A DNA stretch of 64,000 nt from Lachnospiraceae bacterium (GTDB taxonomy: Bacteria > Bacillota > Clostridia > Lachnospirales > Lachnospiraceae): positions 31,800 through 95,799 of the forward strand of contig JAAZZQ010000075.1 of the NCBI GenBank assembly GCA_014239155.1, in the 5' to 3' direction. The notes under the pieces were generated by a model. The model searched no databases and was not told where the DNA came from. It was given only the letters and a program-made list of their open reading frames with translations. Positions 54,813 to 63,869 of the stretch are shown here, piece after piece. A program made the translations under genes and the position numbers. How positions within the stretch are numbered: the stretch's first letter is position 1; each line of letters begins with the position of its first letter.

Positions 54813-56249
54813 TTATACGGGATATGCACCGTTTTTTGTATCAGCCTGCGTCATATCAACTTTTTCCTGCTGTGCCTGACGATATTTAAAGAAATCTGTA
54901 GCAACCTGAGGGAATAATGCATAGGAAAGCACATCTTCATCTTGCTGTTTCCATTCCTTCATCTCTTCCTCAATCTTCTTTAACTCGTTTGGAAGTCTGT
55001 CAGCCGGCCGGCATGTAATAATGTTTTCCTTCTCTTCTGCTGAGAGCACTTTGTCCTGTACTTCTTTGTTAAATGGTTTCACTGTCTGACCATACTCACC
55101 GCGAAGAACTGCCTTTGTCTCCTTGGTTGCCATCTTGTACCGCTCACCCATCAGCACATTAAATACAGCCTGTGTGCCGACAATCTGTGAAGAAGGGGTA
55201 ACAAGAGGAGGCTCACCCAAGTCTTTACGCACTCTTGGAATTTCCTGAAGCACGTCATAATACTTATCCTCTGCGTTCTGCTCTTTTAACTGGCTTACCA
55301 TATTGGACAACATACCACCTGGCACCTGATACATCAATGTCTTAATATCTACGCCAAGTACCTTCGGATTCAGCAATCCGCTCTTTAAGCACTCTTCTCT
55401 GTATGGTCTGAAATGCTCTGCAATCTTTGCAAGAAGATTCTGATCATATCCAGTATCATAAGGAGTGCCCTTAAACGTCTCTACCATAACTTCTGTCGCT
55501 GGCTGTGAAGTGCCAAGTGCAAACGGCGAAATCGCACAGTCAATGACATCAACGCCTGCCTCTACTGCCTTTAAATAGGTCATAGAAGCAACACCAGATG
55601 TATAATGTGTATGCAACTGAATGGGAAGTTTTGTCGCAGACTTCATTGCCTTGATTAATTCCTCTGCCTTATAAGGTACTAACAGACCTGCCATATCCTT
55701 AATACAGATAGAATCAGCGCCCATCTCCTCAATATCTTTTGCCATCTTCATCCAATACTCAAGCGTATACGCATCACCCAATGTATAGGAAAGCGCAATC
55801 TGTGCCTCACCGCGACCCTCCCGCTTCTTAACTGCATTTGCCGCATTCACTGCACACTGTAAATTTCTAAGATCGTTGAAACAGTCAAAAATACGAATGA
55901 TATCAATACCATTTGCAATTGATTTCTCCACAAACTCCGTAACAACATCATCTGCATAATGACGGTATCCTAGAATATTCTGTCCGCGGAAAAGCATCTG
56001 GAGTTTTGTATTCTTTACACCATCTCTAATTTTCCTAAGTCTTTCCCACGGATCTTCCTTTAGGAAACGAAGAGATGCATCAAATGTCGCACCGCCCCAG
56101 CACTCTAAGGAATGGTACCCCACCTGATCCATTGTTTCAAGGATAGGGAGCATAAATTCCGTCGGCATTCTTGTCGCTATCAAAGACTGATGTGAGTCAC
56201 GAAGGACTGTCTCAGTAATCTTGATAGGCTTTTTTACTTTATCAGACAT
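54813..56249 (-). CDS. oadA: Oxaloacetate decarboxylase/pyruvate carboxylase-type carboxyltransferase (5S-like)
   Basis: 478 residues from the ATG at 56249 (AGGAGG upstream). Carboxyltransferase TIM-barrel domain: VLRDSHQSLIATRM, GGATFDASLRFL, metal ligands in QLHTHYTSG, then a conserved tail. It lacks the C-terminal biotin domain; the carrier is the separate gene at 57741-58118. It would move CO2 between oxaloacetate/pyruvate and biotin. It is last in the operon, separated from oadB by hairpins and a repeat. Confidence 0.93.
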   Translation of the reverse strand: MSDKVKKPIKITETVLRDSHQSLIATRMPTEFMLPILETMDQVGYHSLECWGGATFDASLRFLKEDPWERLRKIRDGVKNTKLQMLFRGQNILGYRHYADDVVTEFVEKSIANGIDIIRIFDCFNDLRNLQCAVNAANAVKKREGRGEAQIALSYTLGDAYTLEYWMKMAKDIEEMGADSICIKDMAGLLVPYKAEELIKAMKSATKLPIQLHTHYTSGVASMTYLKAVEAGVDVIDCAISPFALGTSQPATEVMVETFKGTPYDTGYDQNLLAKIAEHFRPYREECLKSGLLNPKVLGVDIKTLMYQVPGGMLSNMVSQLKEQNAEDKYYDVLQEIPRVRKDLGEPPLVTPSSQIVGTQAVFNVLMGERYKMATKETKAVLRGEYGQTVKPFNKEVQDKVLSAEEKENIITCRPADRLPNELKKIEEEMKEWKQQDEDVLSYALFPQVATDFFKYRQAQQEKVDMTQADTKNGAYPV

Positions 56250-56316
56250 TTCAATTCCTCCTATATCAATAATCAATATATTTGGCGCCAGCCGCAGCCG
56301 CAAAGCGGCAAGTTTC

Positions 56317-56452
56317 GTAACAGTTCAGATACCTTCACTGTTACGGCATCCAGCCCATTGAAAATCGCCTTCGGCGAGGGGCTGGATGCTTCCCTATTTT
56401 AAGTTTCAATACGGTCAGCGCAGTAAATGCGCAGACCTGTCTGAACTGTTAC
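56317..56452. repeat. Family B inverted-repeat element, copy 2 (complete)
   Basis: 136 bp with perfect 13-bp terminal inverted repeats, GTAACAGTTCAGA (56317-56329) and TCTGAACTGTTAC (56440-56452). Inner hairpins GCATCCAGCCC/GGGCTGGATGC (with CGCCTTCGGCG inside) and GCGCA/TGCGC. Copy 1 at 32005 has a compensatory change in the long stem. It lies between oadB and oadA. Confidence 0.88.
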
Positions 56453-56482
56453 CAAGTTTCTATATGCGGCTGTGCGCATCTT

Positions 56483-56522
56483 GTTATACTGAGCGGCAGA
56501 TTTATCTGATGCTCAGTATAAC
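56483..56522 (-). promoter_or_regulatory. Stable hairpin between oadB and oadA
   Basis: A perfect 12-bp stem, GTTATACTGAGC with GCTCAGTATAAC, directly after the oadB stop. There is no T run on the minus strand, so it more likely stabilises upstream mRNA or tunes oadA level than terminates. Confidence 0.6.
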
Positions 56523-56526
56523 AGCT

Positions 56527-57675
56527 TTAAAATACCCCGAAGATTGCCATAAATGTACCAGCAGCCACCGCAGTACCAATAACACCTGCAACATTTGGTC
56601 CCATAGCGTGCATTAACAGGAAGTTTGTTGGGTCTGCCTCTGCACCAACTTTCTGAGAAACACGCGCAGCCATAGGAACTGCTGAAACACCCGCTGAACC
56701 AATCAGTGGATTTACCTTGCCCTTTGTGGCGATGCACATTAATTTTCCAAAAAGGACTCCCGCCGCTGTACCAAACATAAATGCAATAAGTCCTAAAATA
56801 ACAATCTTAATTGTATCCATATTTAAAAATGCCTCTGCGCTTGTTGTAGCACCAACAGAAGTGCCAAGCAAGATAACAACGATGTACATCAGCGCATTGG
56901 AAGCCGTTTCCTGAAGCTGTCTTACCACACCAGATTCTCTAAACAGATTTCCTAACATCAACATACCAACAAGTGGCGCTGTTGTCGGAAGAATCAGGCA
57001 GACAACAATTGTAACGATAATCGGGAATAGAATTTTCTCAAGCTTTGATACCGGACGCAACTGCGCCATCTTAATTTTTCTCTCTTCCTCTGTTGTCAAC
57101 AGTTTCATAATAGGCGGCTGGATAATGGGTACCAGTGACATGTACGAATACGCTGCCACCGCGATAGGTCCAAGCAGACCAGTTTGGCCAAGCTTACCAG
57201 CAAGGAAAATAGATGTAGGACCATCGGCGCCACCGATAATGGAAACTGCCGCTGCTGCCTTGTCATTAAATCCAAGTGCAATTGCGCCAAAATATGCCGC
57301 AAAAATACCAAACTGCGCTGCTGCGCCAAGCAGAAAGCTTTTAGGATTGGCAATCAGTGGACCAAAGTCAGTCATAGCTCCCACTCCAAGGAATATTAGA
57401 GAAGGAAGGATTGCCCACTCATCTAATAGATAGAAATAATACAGCAAGCCGCCGGGTGTACCGTCTGCACCAATCGGCGCAATAATGTCCGGATAAATAT
57501 TCACCAGCAGCATACCAAACGCTATCGGTGTCAAAAGCAATGGCTCATATTGCTTTGCGATAGCAAGATAAAGAAATATACAAGCAACAAGAATCATGAT
57601 CACATTTCCGCCAGTGATGTTAAAAAATGCAGTCTGATGGATCAGATTATTCAATGTATCTGCTATATATGACAT
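56527..57675 (-). CDS. oadB: Sodium-translocating decarboxylase subunit beta
   Basis: 382-residue membrane protein that decarboxylates carboxybiotin and pumps Na+. Family core [16 protein letters not shown] contains the Asp of the ion path, and [13 protein letters not shown] is typical of OadB/MmdB/GcdB. GGAGG ribosome site. It lies 65 bp after the biotin carrier gene. Confidence 0.95.
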   Translation of the reverse strand: MSYIADTLNNLIHQTAFFNITGGNVIMILVACIFLYLAIAKQYEPLLLTPIAFGMLLVNIYPDIIAPIGADGTPGGLLYYFYLLDEWAILPSLIFLGVGAMTDFGPLIANPKSFLLGAAAQFGIFAAYFGAIALGFNDKAAAAVSIIGGADGPTSIFLAGKLGQTGLLGPIAVAAYSYMSLVPIIQPPIMKLLTTEEERKIKMAQLRPVSKLEKILFPIIVTIVVCLILPTTAPLVGMLMLGNLFRESGVVRQLQETASNALMYIVVILLGTSVGATTSAEAFLNMDTIKIVILGLIAFMFGTAAGVLFGKLMCIATKGKVNPLIGSAGVSAVPMAARVSQKVGAEADPTNFLLMHAMGPNVAGVIGTAVAAGTFMAIFGVF

Positions 57676-57740
57676 TTTGTTGACCTCCTATTTTATTTTT
57701 CAGGACATATTTGTCCTGCTCTCACCGCGTTATACAGTGA

Positions 57741-58118
57741 TTAGTTCAAAGTTGCAAGCAAAGCGCCTGCTTCAACAGAATCGCCAACTGCCACATCAAC
57801 ACTTGCCACAGTGCCATCCTGAGGCGCTACCACAGGAATCTCCATCTTCATCGCCTCGAGGATAACAACAGCGTCGCCCCTCTTCACAGCCTGTCCTACG
57901 CTCTTCTCTAACTTAAATACCTTGCCTGCTGCACCTGCCTCAATTCTTATGCTGCCTGCCGCACCCGCACTTGCCTTTGGTGCTGGAGCTGCTTTGGGTG
58001 CCGCTTTTGGCATTGCCTTGGGCGCTGCTGTCTGCACTGGAGCTGCACCGGAACCTGCACCTTCTTCTACTACGACATCATATACGTTGCCGTTCACGGT
58101 AATTGTATAATTTTTCAT
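57741..58118 (-). CDS. Biotin carrier protein of the decarboxylase
   Basis: 125 residues from the ATG at 58118 (AGGAGG upstream). An Ala/Pro/Lys-rich flexible linker (AAPKAMPKAAPKAAPAP) is followed by a biotinyl domain; the biotin is attached at Lys in ILEAMKMEIPVVAP. It is the free-standing carrier (MmdC/1.3S-like) shared by the two carboxyltransferases and oadB. It lies 29 bp after oadG. Confidence 0.94.
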   Translation of the reverse strand: MKNYTITVNGNVYDVVVEEGAGSGAAPVQTAAPKAMPKAAPKAAPAPKASAGAAGSIRIEAGAAGKVFKLEKSVGQAVKRGDAVVILEAMKMEIPVVAPQDGTVASVDVAVGDSVEAGALLATLN

Positions 58119-58147
58119 TTTCAAATCCTCCTAAAATATAGATTTAA

Positions 58148-58969
58148 TTAGTTTTTTCTCCATTTATTTGTATTGGCTCTCCTTATACTTCTTACCTGGA
58201 AGCCTTCCACACTTGTTCCCTCATATGCCGCAATTGCCGCTGCAATGACAGCCACAAGTTCCATATCATCTGAGAGGTCTTCTTCCTCCTCTTCCACAAC
58301 TGGCTCTGCCACTGGCGCCGCAGGCACTGGTGCTGACTCCTCTTTCTTTGGAGCGAAAGAAGCCTGAATCTTTGGTATCACACCAAACGCTGAGATAATG
58401 AGACTGATTAAAATCAATACCACAAACACGGTTCCCATACCAAGCAGGGTATTGAGCGCCGCCCTTGTCATCAGCTCTCCTTTTGTCTCATTAAGATTTA
58501 AAGTACAGGAGGTCATCTTCAGATAGATATCATTTGTAAAAATTAATTCTACCGAAGCGTTTTTGTTCTCGCCTGTGACTGGAACCATGACAACGATCGT
58601 GTCATCATCAACAACCGATGTCGATTCACCAAAATCTACAATGCTGCCCATTGTCTGAATCCCTGTCTGAAATGAAGTGAGCGCACCGCTGACAGCCTTT
58701 CCATCACATATAAAAGAACCATCACTATAATACTGTGCAAAGGTTGAAGCATACAGATCTCCCAGCTCTACATTGCTATAGTTTGCAAGCATTTCGTCAA
58801 CATTGTCCGATGAGACCAATGTCGCCGTAAGCCGAACCACCTGATCTGCTCTGGCTCTTGCTGCACTTTCCTTGCTCTGCTGAAATTCGCTGGAAGTTTC
58901 CACCGCTCCACATGCTGTTAAAACAAAAACGCAGGTAAGCATTAATAATACTCTCGCAATTTTTTTCAT
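58148..58969 (-). CDS. Decarboxylase gamma (OadG-like) subunit fused to a secreted N-terminal domain
   Basis: 273 residues from the ATG at 58969 (AAAGGGTG upstream). Signal peptide with lipobox LTAC. Then an extracellular domain (about 25-155), like a DUF3887-type fold (SVELIFTNDIYLKMTSCTL). A membrane helix (VFVVLILISLIISAF) follows, then an acidic tail with PVPAAPVAEPVVEEEEEDL. Classic OadG is under 100 residues with only the helix and tail. The extra domain is unusual. Lies between mmdA and the carrier gene. Confidence 0.85.
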   Translation of the reverse strand: MKKIARVLLMLTCVFVLTACGAVETSSEFQQSKESAARARADQVVRLTATLVSSDNVDEMLANYSNVELGDLYASTFAQYYSDGSFICDGKAVSGALTSFQTGIQTMGSIVDFGESTSVVDDDTIVVMVPVTGENKNASVELIFTNDIYLKMTSCTLNLNETKGELMTRAALNTLLGMGTVFVVLILISLIISAFGVIPKIQASFAPKKEESAPVPAAPVAEPVVEEEEEDLSDDMELVAVIAAAIAAYEGTSVEGFQVRSIRRANTNKWRKN

Positions 58970-58987
58970 ATTAACGTTCACCCTTTC

Positions 58988-60421
58988 TTAGATCGTTCCA
59001 TGTTTTTTGGAAGGACGATCCTCTCTCTTTGTAAATAACATCTCAAAGGCACCAATTACATATTTTCTTGTATCTGCCGCCTCAATGATCTGATCTACAT
59101 ATCCTCTTCTCGCCGCGCCGGCTGCACTGGTCTGTAGTGCCGCATACTCTGCTGCTTTCTCCTTGATGACATCCGCGCCCTGTCCTTCATACATAATCTT
59201 TGCTGCAAGATTTGCATCCATAGAGCCAATCTCAGCACTTGGCCATGCAATTGTGACATCTGCGCCAATCGCCTTTGAATTCATCGCTATATATGCGCTT
59301 CCATATGCTTTTCCAATCACCACATTTACCTTTGGAACTGTGGCATTTGCGAACGCGTATGTAAGCTTCGCCACTGCCTTTGCAATACGTTTCTCACTGC
59401 ACATGGTCGCCTCATAACCCTTGACGTTAGTCAGAGACAACACTGGAATATCAAACGCATCACAAAAATGAATAAAATCTGCCGCCTTCTCGCATCCATT
59501 TGCTGACAGAACAGCATCATACTTGTCTGTGACCTCACCTTCTGCGCTGTAAACCTCTGTGCGGTTTGCTACGCATCCCACTGTCATGCCATTTAATTTG
59601 ATAAAACCGGTCACCATATCTTTTGCATAATCTTCCTTCAGTTCAAAAAACACACGATTATCTGCAATGGTAGAGAGAGCAATCGCAGTGTCACCCACAC
59701 AGTTCTCAAGACCATCACAAACCCTATTCAAATCATCCGTGCAGTCCTCATAGGAAGCATCATCTTCATTGTTGCCAGGAAGCATGGACACCAGTTCTCT
59801 AATCTTAACAAAAATCGCATCCTCATCCGCCACAACATCCACAATGCCGCTCTCCTTGCTCTGAAATTCCGCTGTTGAGGAATCGCACTTAGAAACATTA
59901 TTTCCATCTAATGCATTGGGGGAATTTACAAATAATTTTGCTTTTGATTTCTCCATAAATGTGAAATCTGTCAGTGTCGGAATCAGTGCAAGACCGCCTC
60001 CGCAACTGCCAAATATTGCTGTGATCTGAGGAATCACGCCCGACGCAAGCGTCTGTTTTAAATAAATCTCGCCAAAAGCATTCAATGCATCTGTCGCCTC
60101 CTGAAGCCGAAGTCCTGCCGAGTCAATCAGACCGATCACAGGTGCCCCTGTCTTCATCGCAAGATTGTAGAGGTTCGTGATTTTTTTTGCATGCATTTCG
60201 CCGACAGATCCATTTAGCACGGATACATCTTGGCTGTACACATACACAAGATTGCCGTTGATCACCCCATATCCGGTAACAACACCATCTGAGGGAGTCT
60301 CAGTCTGTTTCAGATTGAAATCTGTCGCTCTTGCCATGACAAGGGCACCAATTTCAACGAAACTGTTTTCATCAAGCAAAGATTCGATTCTTTTACTTGC
60401 CAAGCTTGAAGTAGTACTCAT
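58988..60421 (-). CDS. Acyl-CoA carboxyltransferase (methylmalonyl-CoA decarboxylase alpha/12S-like)
   Basis: 477 residues. Two crotonase-like carboxyltransferase halves: GYGVINGNLVYVYSQDVSVLNGSVGEMHAKKI and GLIDSAGLRLQEATD in the first, VVIGKAYGSAYIAM and TIAWPSAEIGSM in the second. It would move CO2 from an acyl-CoA such as methylmalonyl-CoA to biotin; the exact substrate cannot be told. GGAGG before the ATG at 60421. First gene of the operon; divergence of chain from classic MmdA is notable in the shorter middle. Confidence 0.88.
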   Translation of the reverse strand: MSTTSSLASKRIESLLDENSFVEIGALVMARATDFNLKQTETPSDGVVTGYGVINGNLVYVYSQDVSVLNGSVGEMHAKKITNLYNLAMKTGAPVIGLIDSAGLRLQEATDALNAFGEIYLKQTLASGVIPQITAIFGSCGGGLALIPTLTDFTFMEKSKAKLFVNSPNALDGNNVSKCDSSTAEFQSKESGIVDVVADEDAIFVKIRELVSMLPGNNEDDASYEDCTDDLNRVCDGLENCVGDTAIALSTIADNRVFFELKEDYAKDMVTGFIKLNGMTVGCVANRTEVYSAEGEVTDKYDAVLSANGCEKAADFIHFCDAFDIPVLSLTNVKGYEATMCSEKRIAKAVAKLTYAFANATVPKVNVVIGKAYGSAYIAMNSKAIGADVTIAWPSAEIGSMDANLAAKIMYEGQGADVIKEKAAEYAALQTSAAGAARRGYVDQIIEAADTRKYVIGAFEMLFTKREDRPSKKHGTI

Positions 60422-60513
60422 TTTGTGACCTCCATTTTTATATTTTTAATTTTCAAAAAATAACTTTTTTCCGCAACTGAAATTGCGTCTAGTTTAGTAT
60501 AACATATATTATT

Positions 60514-61797
60514 CTAATCGCCTAGTAAATTTTTTGTTTTTTCCACATCTTTTTCTGTCGTGTTGTGTTCGCTATGAATCATCCACCTTTCAAACACTTT
60601 GCGTAGACACCACTTCATATCAACTGCCTCAATTTCCCCCGTTGTCACTAGATTGATACGCTTCCACTCCTCATTGCCAACCGCATAGCTAACATAACCA
60701 ATTTCCTGCCCTTTCATAACAGGTGCTGACAATCCTCTCACCTTCTGCAAAGTGATTGTCACCTTCTCATCTTCCCGCATAAGAAGCCCTTCTGTCCCAG
60801 AAGCCTCGGGGGCAATCTCAACCGGAAGGCATATCTTCTCCCCAATATAACTTCCCTGTCCATTGCTCACAATAATATCCTCTGTCGCCTCCGCAGGAAG
60901 TTCCACCTCGTCAAAACTGCGATAATTATAATGTCCCAGTCCATATTCCATCAATGATCTTGTATCACTCCACTTATAAGTCTTGTGATTTGGCCAGCCA
61001 CATGCTAAAAGCGCCACCACAAAAGTCTTGTCATCCCGTCTTAAGGCACCCACATAACAATATCCTGCCTTCGCTGTAAATCCCGTTTTTCCTGACAATG
61101 CCCCTGACATCATACTTAAAAATGCATTGTGATTGACACAAGAAAAGCTCCTTCCATTGGACAACTCTGTAAATGTGTGATTTGGAGTGCGTGTAATCTC
61201 TAAAAACATCTCTTTTTGTGGAGATTTTGTGATACAATAAGACATGACAAGTGCCAAATCTCTTGCTGTTGTCGAATGGAATTTATCCCCCTGCACGGCA
61301 TCTAGTCCATTTGGCGTGATATAATAAGTATTTTTACAGCCAATTTCCTGCGCTTTCTGATTCATAAGTGCTGCAAATTGCTCCACGCTGCCACCCACAT
61401 GCTCTGCTATTGCCACCGCAGAATCATTGTGAGACTCCAACATCAAAGAAAGTGTTAAATCTTTGAGTCGATATTGTTCTCCCTTCCTTATGCCAAGGTG
61501 CACTGGAGGCATAGAAGCAGCATAAGAAGAAACTGTCACTGTATCTTCCAGATTCGCATTTTCTAATGTGACAATCAGTGTCATAATCTTTGTGGTGCTT
61601 GCCATAGCAAGCTGTTCATCACCACATCGCTCATACAGCACCCGCCCAGAATCCGCATCCATCAAAACTGCCGCCTTTGCATAGAGTCTGAGTGTTGTCT
61701 CATCTGCTTTTGCGTCTATCGAGGGCTGCAAGAGCATCGCTACTATTAAGATAAGGGAGAGAAGAATAGTCTTTTTATGTTTCAGCTCACATTTCAT
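60514..61797 (-). CDS. D-alanyl-D-alanine carboxypeptidase (S11, DacF-like)
   Basis: 427 residues. Signal peptide (to about 31), then a penicillin-binding transpeptidase fold: SxxK is STTK (67-70), SxN is SHN (122-124), KTG is in SGKTGFTAK. The C-terminal domain resembles PBP5_C. It trims D-Ala from peptidoglycan. A hydrophilic tail (HNTTEKDVEKTKN) replaces the usual amphipathic anchor. Confidence 0.94.
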   Translation of the reverse strand: MKCELKHKKTILLSLILIVAMLLQPSIDAKADETTLRLYAKAAVLMDADSGRVLYERCGDEQLAMASTTKIMTLIVTLENANLEDTVTVSSYAASMPPVHLGIRKGEQYRLKDLTLSLMLESHNDSAVAIAEHVGGSVEQFAALMNQKAQEIGCKNTYYITPNGLDAVQGDKFHSTTARDLALVMSYCITKSPQKEMFLEITRTPNHTFTELSNGRSFSCVNHNAFLSMMSGALSGKTGFTAKAGYCYVGALRRDDKTFVVALLACGWPNHKTYKWSDTRSLMEYGLGHYNYRSFDEVELPAEATEDIIVSNGQGSYIGEKICLPVEIAPEASGTEGLLMREDEKVTITLQKVRGLSAPVMKGQEIGYVSYAVGNEEWKRINLVTTGEIEAVDMKWCLRKVFERWMIHSEHNTTEKDVEKTKNLLGD

Positions 61798-61887
61798 ATC
61801 ATTTTATTTCCTTTTATAAAAGGTTCCATAAAAATATATGTGCCAACCTCTATAAATTATCCCTTATCACACTGACTTCCTATATTT

Positions 61888-63606
61888 TTAGGATTGCTGT
61901 TTTGCCTTTGCATGTGTCATATCATATTCCAGAATAACATCATATCCATAGCTTTTAACAGTTGCCTGCATTTCATCTAACAGCACTTCAAACTGCTGAC
62001 GGTCAGATGCAAATACCATTTTCCACGAATACTCTTGTATCACACGCCTGCACTGATAGCGTATGGTAGACTGTTCTGATGTCTCTGTAGATGCTGTATA
62101 GAGTACTCCCGGAGCTACCAGAAGCATATTATTTTTCTTTAGGTACTCCATTGTATTATCAGCGTCCATCTTTTCTCGCCAATCATTCACTAGAGGAGAC
62201 CTGTCAAGCTCTCTTACGCTATCCCATAATTCATAATAATAGTAATATCCCTCTGTACTCTTTTCACATTGCACTACAGCTTTATAATTCAATTGTGATG
62301 TGCCTGACTCCCAAGTTCCACCGCCATATTCCTCTGGAACTTCAATCTGACCGCCATTCAACAATGCTTCCTTTCCAAATTCAGTAAGATATGGTCCATC
62401 CTCCCGCATTTCCCAAGCCAAACCTTCTGGTCCCGCTGCCGCTCCTAAAAGACTCGCGCCATTCATCATGATACCTTCGTCAGAATAGAGCCAGTCAATA
62501 AAATCTACAAGCCTCTCTGGGTCCTGCGTCTGTGATCCAACCGCAATAATACTGTCCTGATTGCCATATGGATAACATCCATAAGAATAAATTTGCATGT
62601 CTTTGACAGGCGCCACCATAAAACCTTTTCCCTGCTCCACATTCGTGATTGTGTTGTAAGCCGATTTTCCCAACCACGGCCACGGAGAAAAAAATATTTC
62701 TCCCGCCCTGTATTTCTCGAAACACTGCTCATAATTTTGACTCACTGACTTTGGGTCAATCAACCCCAATTGGTTTGCCTCATAATAAAAATTTAACATG
62801 CGCACATACACAGAATCATTATCTATAATACTCTGATAATCCGATCCGTCTGCCTTTGCAAGCACCACACCATACTCGTCATATCCATACATACAACAGG
62901 GTTGTTTGACTGCATTCATCATATTGTCATCCCAATCTCTAAAAAAGGAAAAACCATAGGTTTTCGCACCATTTTCTGCAATTGGACAACACTCCTGCAT
63001 CTGTTTTAACACTGGTAGCAAGTCCTCTATTGAGTTGATTTCGGGATATCCTAATTGCTTATACAAATCCCAGCGGATATACGGTCCATACACAGGTTCA
63101 ATCCCTTCGCTTGGCACATTAGGACCATTGACAGATACCTGCGATGGAATCGCATAGACACCTTCCTGTGCCACGGTATTGTTCAGATTTTCAATTGCAG
63201 TCTGATACCGCAAAATTCCTTTTCCCTTGAGGTCTTCCTCCATATTGTACAGCAACCCCGCATTGACCAAATCTTGCAACTGGCCATTCACTCCTTTACA
63301 AATTATCAAATCCCCCAAGTTTCCTGCTGCCACTCTCACATCAAAAAGTGTCTCTCCGCCGCGCGTGATATTTGGTGAAATAATATTTAGCTCCATATTA
63401 AATTTCTTCCTCACAACTTCCCCAAACCATCCTGACTGAATACCCTGATAGTTCGCAGAAAAGTCAAACACATCCACGACAATAAACTTTTCATAGGGGC
63501 AGTTGTTTTCATCGAGATTCGACAGATAATCCGCATTCCCTCTTATGTTAGAACAAGCTGTTACCATAAAACTGCATATTAGAAACAGACAGAAAAATCT
63601 CTTCAT
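61888..63606 (-). CDS. ABC-type extracellular solute-binding lipoprotein (carbohydrate type)
   Basis: 572 residues with lipobox VTAC (Cys18). Family 1 solute-binding fold of the long LplA/YtcQ kind (500-600 residues): EVVRKKFNMELNIISPN, GPYIRWDLYKQLGYPEI and LVDFIDWLYSDEGIMMNGAS. Such proteins bind oligosaccharides and work with ABC permeases and a YesN/YesM two-component pair. Here the adjacent response regulator gene (divergent) is broken by an insertion. No permease is in the window; it may be beyond the IS or elsewhere. Confidence 0.9.
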   Translation of the reverse strand: MKRFFCLFLICSFMVTACSNIRGNADYLSNLDENNCPYEKFIVVDVFDFSANYQGIQSGWFGEVVRKKFNMELNIISPNITRGGETLFDVRVAAGNLGDLIICKGVNGQLQDLVNAGLLYNMEEDLKGKGILRYQTAIENLNNTVAQEGVYAIPSQVSVNGPNVPSEGIEPVYGPYIRWDLYKQLGYPEINSIEDLLPVLKQMQECCPIAENGAKTYGFSFFRDWDDNMMNAVKQPCCMYGYDEYGVVLAKADGSDYQSIIDNDSVYVRMLNFYYEANQLGLIDPKSVSQNYEQCFEKYRAGEIFFSPWPWLGKSAYNTITNVEQGKGFMVAPVKDMQIYSYGCYPYGNQDSIIAVGSQTQDPERLVDFIDWLYSDEGIMMNGASLLGAAAGPEGLAWEMREDGPYLTEFGKEALLNGGQIEVPEEYGGGTWESGTSQLNYKAVVQCEKSTEGYYYYYELWDSVRELDRSPLVNDWREKMDADNTMEYLKKNNMLLVAPGVLYTASTETSEQSTIRYQCRRVIQEYSWKMVFASDRQQFEVLLDEMQATVKSYGYDVILEYDMTHAKAKQQS

Positions 63607-63644
63607 TTACCCACCTCTCTCTTTCTTTTTTTAGGCATTTATAC

Positions 63645-63650
63645 TATAAT
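63645..63650 (+). promoter_or_regulatory. Candidate -10 box for the response regulator
   Basis: A perfect TATAAT about 50 bp before the start at 63699. No clear -35 is present at 16-18 bp, so activator dependence or misassignment is possible. Confidence 0.35.
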
Positions 63651-63698
63651 GTAACTACATCTAATAACCAAATTTAATTAATACTTAGGAGAAATTTT

Positions 63699-63869
63699 AT
63701 GAAAACAATCACGGAAACATTACTGATCGCCGACGATGAAAAAAATATACGCGATGGTCTGAAATGCATACTTGACTGGAAATCACTCGGTTTTACTCTA
63801 TGTGGAGAAGCCGCAAATGGTGAGGAGGCACTTTCTTGTATCCTAAAAAACAATCCTAGTCTAGTGTAG
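63699..63869 (+). pseudogene. Response regulator (YesN-like) broken by an insertion sequence
   Basis: ATG at 63699 with AGGAG 7 nt before it. The first 56 codons encode a receiver-domain start: TLLIADDEKNIRDGLK (acidic pocket DDE), then GEAANGEEALSCILKNNPSLV. The frame ends abruptly at TAG where the phosphoacceptor Asp region (usually DxxLxDIxMP) should begin. From about 63862 the sequence is the end of an IS630-type element. The C-terminal remainder of the gene, if present, lies beyond the window. Confidence 0.85.

Noticed and set aside
61031..61237. Minus-strand ORF of 68 codons within the carboxypeptidase gene
   Set aside because: It is a frame shadow of the penicillin-binding domain.
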